A stretch of 64,000 bases of DNA. It comes from JADKAV01 sp963818505. GTDB taxonomy: Bacteria > Actinomycetota > Actinomycetes > S36-B12 > UBA10799. A program made the translations under genes and the position numbers. Positions 62,717 through 64,000 of the stretch are shown in pieces (the stretch's first letter is position 1; every line of letters starts with the position of its first letter). The stretch is from positions 930,001 to 994,000 of the forward strand of contig CAWFSJ010000001.1 of NCBI GenBank assembly GCA_963818505.1. The letters run 5' to 3'. Below the pieces are notes generated by a model. The model worked only from the letters and a program-made list of their open reading frames with translations, ran no database searches and was not told the DNA's origin.

Positions 62717-63127
62717 TCAGCGAGCCGCGAACCAGGCAGCGGCCTTGGCGTTCCACAGCAGGTAGAGGATGAACAGCGCCAGAACGGCCAGGATCAATGC
62801 TGACCAGAAGAACGTGCTCCCCCAGAAGACCACCAGGCCGAAGAGTCCCAGCGCCAGCCTGAGCACCATCAGCAGGCTGATGAGCAGTCGGGCGAAGCCA
62901 CTTCCTTTACCGAGCGCGGAGGCGAACAGGGCGATCACGATGCCGAGGACGATGGCCACCCATCCGGTGGTGGTCGCGTTGCTCGGGTTCACTCCCGCCG
63001 CGACGAGCGTGGCGTCACTGGCGAAGAGAACGACAATCCCGTCGGCGATCGTCAGCAGGGCGACCACCCAGGTGAGGAACACGACGAAAGAAACGCTTGC
63101 AGGACGCTTCACTGGCTCAAGACTCAT
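62717..63127 (-). CDS. Small four-helix membrane protein
   Basis: Predicted 136 residues with four hydrophobic helices (V-S-F-V-V-F-L-T-W-V-V-A-L-L-T-I-A-D-G-I, G-W-V-A-I-V-L-G-I-V-I-A-L-F, L-L-I-S-L-L-M-V-L-R-L-A-L-G, F-W-S-A-L-I-L-A-V-L-A-L-F-I). The W-V-x-x-x-x-x-I-A-D-G pattern is seen in small DUF7144-like membrane proteins; I do not assign it firmly. It converges with the PPOX gene with abutting stops and starts 27 bp from the end of the ABC-F gene on the same strand. Confidence 0.7.
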   Translation of the reverse strand: MSLEPVKRPASVSFVVFLTWVVALLTIADGIVVLFASDATLVAAGVNPSNATTTGWVAIVLGIVIALFASALGKGSGFARLLISLLMVLRLALGLFGLVVFWGSTFFWSALILAVLALFILYLLWNAKAAAWFAAR

Positions 63128-63153
63128 GTCGGAAACCTAGCGCACCAGTCGGC

Positions 63154-64000
63154 TCATTCCACGGATTCGGCCAATGCGAGCCATTGCTCCTCCGCCTGGG
63201 CCAAGTCGGCTTCGGCGACCCGCAACCTGACCCCGAGCTCCACGAGTTGTTCAGAGTCCGTGGCAGCCTCGGCCATCTGCGCGTGCACCGCGTCGATCCG
63301 GCCGGCAGCCTTAGTCATCTCACGCTCCACCCGGGCCAGTTCCTTGCGCGCAGCCCTGCTGTCGCCGCCCCTGGGCTTGGATTCCGGGGCCGCAGAACGC
63401 TCCAGTTGCAGGTACTGGTCGATCCCAGCGGGCAGGTGCTGGATTCGGCCGTCGCGCAGCGCCCAGAGATCGTCACAGACCCGCTCCAGGAAGTACCGGT
63501 CGTGCGACACGACCACCAAGGTTCCCGGCCACGAGTCGAGCACGTCCTCGAGCACAGTGAGCGTCTCAGTGTCGAGGTCGTTGGTGGGCTCGTCCAGCAT
63601 GATGACGTTCGCCCCCGACAGGAATGTCCGCAGCAGGTGCAGCCGACGTAGTTCCCCGCCAGACAGATCCTTGAGCCGCTTCCAGGGCGCATCCCCGGCG
63701 AAGCCGAACTGCTCGAGGAGTTGTGACGCGGTCAGATCCTGTCCGCCGGCCACCTCGATCCGGTTGCCCATCTGCTGCAGCCACGGCAGCACACGCTCCT
63801 CCGGTGCAAGTTCGGGCAGGGACTGATCGACCAGCGCGGTGTGCACGGTCTTTCCCCGCTTGACCCGACCGCTGGCGACCTCGAGGTCCCCGTCGAGCAG
63901 TCGAAGGACAGTGGTCTTGCCAGCGCCGTTCGGGCCGAGGATCCCGATGCGGTCGCCCGGACCCAGTCCCCAGGTCTGCCCCTGCAGAACGTCGAGGGCT
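63154..64000 (-). CDS. ABC-F family ATPase, 5' part beyond the window
   Basis: About 282 C-terminal residues are visible. The second ATP-binding half contains Walker A G-P-N-G-A-G-K-T-T, signature L-S-G-G-E-L-R-R-L, Walker B V-I-M-L-D-E-P-T-N-D-L-D and V-V-V-S-H-D-R-Y-F-L-E-R-V. A C-terminal charged coiled-coil tail follows (R-K-E-L-A-R-V-E-R-E-M-T-K-A). There are no membrane helices. ABC-F proteins act on ribosomes in translation or antibiotic protection. The Uup-like C-terminal coil points to a housekeeping type, but the N-terminal half is needed to decide. Confidence 0.9.
   Translation of the reverse strand, partial: ALDVLQGQTWGLGPGDRIGILGPNGAGKTTVLRLLDGDLEVASGRVKRGKTVHTALVDQSLPELAPEERVLPWLQQMGNRIEVAGGQDLTASQLLEQFGFAGDAPWKRLKDLSGGELRRLHLLRTFLSGANVIMLDEPTNDLDTETLTVLEDVLDSWPGTLVVVSHDRYFLERVCDDLWALRDGRIQHLPAGIDQYLQLERSAAPESKPRGGDSRAARKELARVEREMTKAAGRIDAVHAQMAEAATDSEQLVELGVRLRVAEADLAQAEEQWLALAESVE

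Overview
The window is high-GC DNA from a free-living, aerobic actinomycete (Actinomycetota; no order assigned). Supporting signs are many GTG starts, a DUF222/HNH (13E12-type) gene, a DUF4333 lipoprotein, an F420-type PPOX protein, an actinobacterial crotonyl-CoA reductase, a SARP/BTAD regulator and a WS/DGAT acyltransferase. There is no prophage, integrase, IS element, CRISPR array or rRNA. Both ends cut genes: a sulfatase on the left and an ABC-F ATPase on the right.

Layout. 1-6.1 kb: sulfatase, secreted proteins of unknown role, and an RDD-family membrane protein whose N-terminal half is seventeen 16-residue repeats. 6.1-16.4 kb: lipoprotein serine hydrolase, DUF222/HNH protein, DUF2334 secreted protein, SARP-type regulator facing a small secreted protein, a UvrA-like ATPase, a broken gamma-glutamylcyclotransferase remnant, DUF4333 and PD40-like exported proteins. 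16.5-24.8 kb: acetoacetate decarboxylase coupled to a double-length acyl-CoA dehydrogenase, divergent saccharopine-dehydrogenase-like protein, DoxX protein, secreted S15-type hydrolase, carotenoid-biosynthesis membrane protein and two tiny membrane proteins. 24.8-31.6 kb: glutaryl-CoA dehydrogenase plus a GntR regulator with a likely operator, PrpE-type acyl-CoA ligase, secreted nuclease/phosphatase-fold protein and SulP transporter. 31.6-44 kb: polar amino acid ABC importer, PAS-GGDEF protein, lipoprotein, F420/NADP-type reductase, enoyl-CoA hydratase family protein, and an MMPL exporter coupled to a large heptad-repeat membrane protein. 44-50 kb: oligoribonuclease, Ser/Gly repeat protein, aldo/keto reductase, LacI regulator facing an amylosucrase-like GH13 enzyme, tRNA-His and trmB. 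50-57.9 kb: pxpABC (5-oxoprolinase), alpha/beta hydrolase, WS/DGAT, universal stress protein and a membrane/fibronectin-III pair. 57.9-64 kb: meaB, thiolase, methylmalonyl-CoA epimerase, crotonyl-CoA carboxylase/reductase, PPOX protein, small membrane protein and ABC-F.

How it fits together. Much of the window handles short-chain acyl-CoA. Glutaryl-CoA dehydrogenase would yield crotonyl-CoA, PrpE propionyl-CoA and thiolase acetoacetyl-CoA. CCR, epimerase and MeaB would feed methylmalonyl-CoA to succinyl-CoA, as in the ethylmalonyl-CoA pathway, although the mutases are not in this window. WS/DGAT suggests storage lipid, and the amylosucrase-like gene suggests sucrose or glucan use under LacI control.

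Most unusual features: (i) three 68-bp, near-perfect palindromes with the same arms at 5013, 21214 and 49086, an interspersed palindromic family at gene 3' ends; (ii) the 16-residue repeat array of the RDD protein, part of which is five 96-bp near-identical tandem DNA copies; (iii) three GTGAC elements at exact 11-bp spacing beside the SARP gene; (iv) two small broken genes visible only by joining frames; (v) five convergent gene pairs whose 3' ends overlap.
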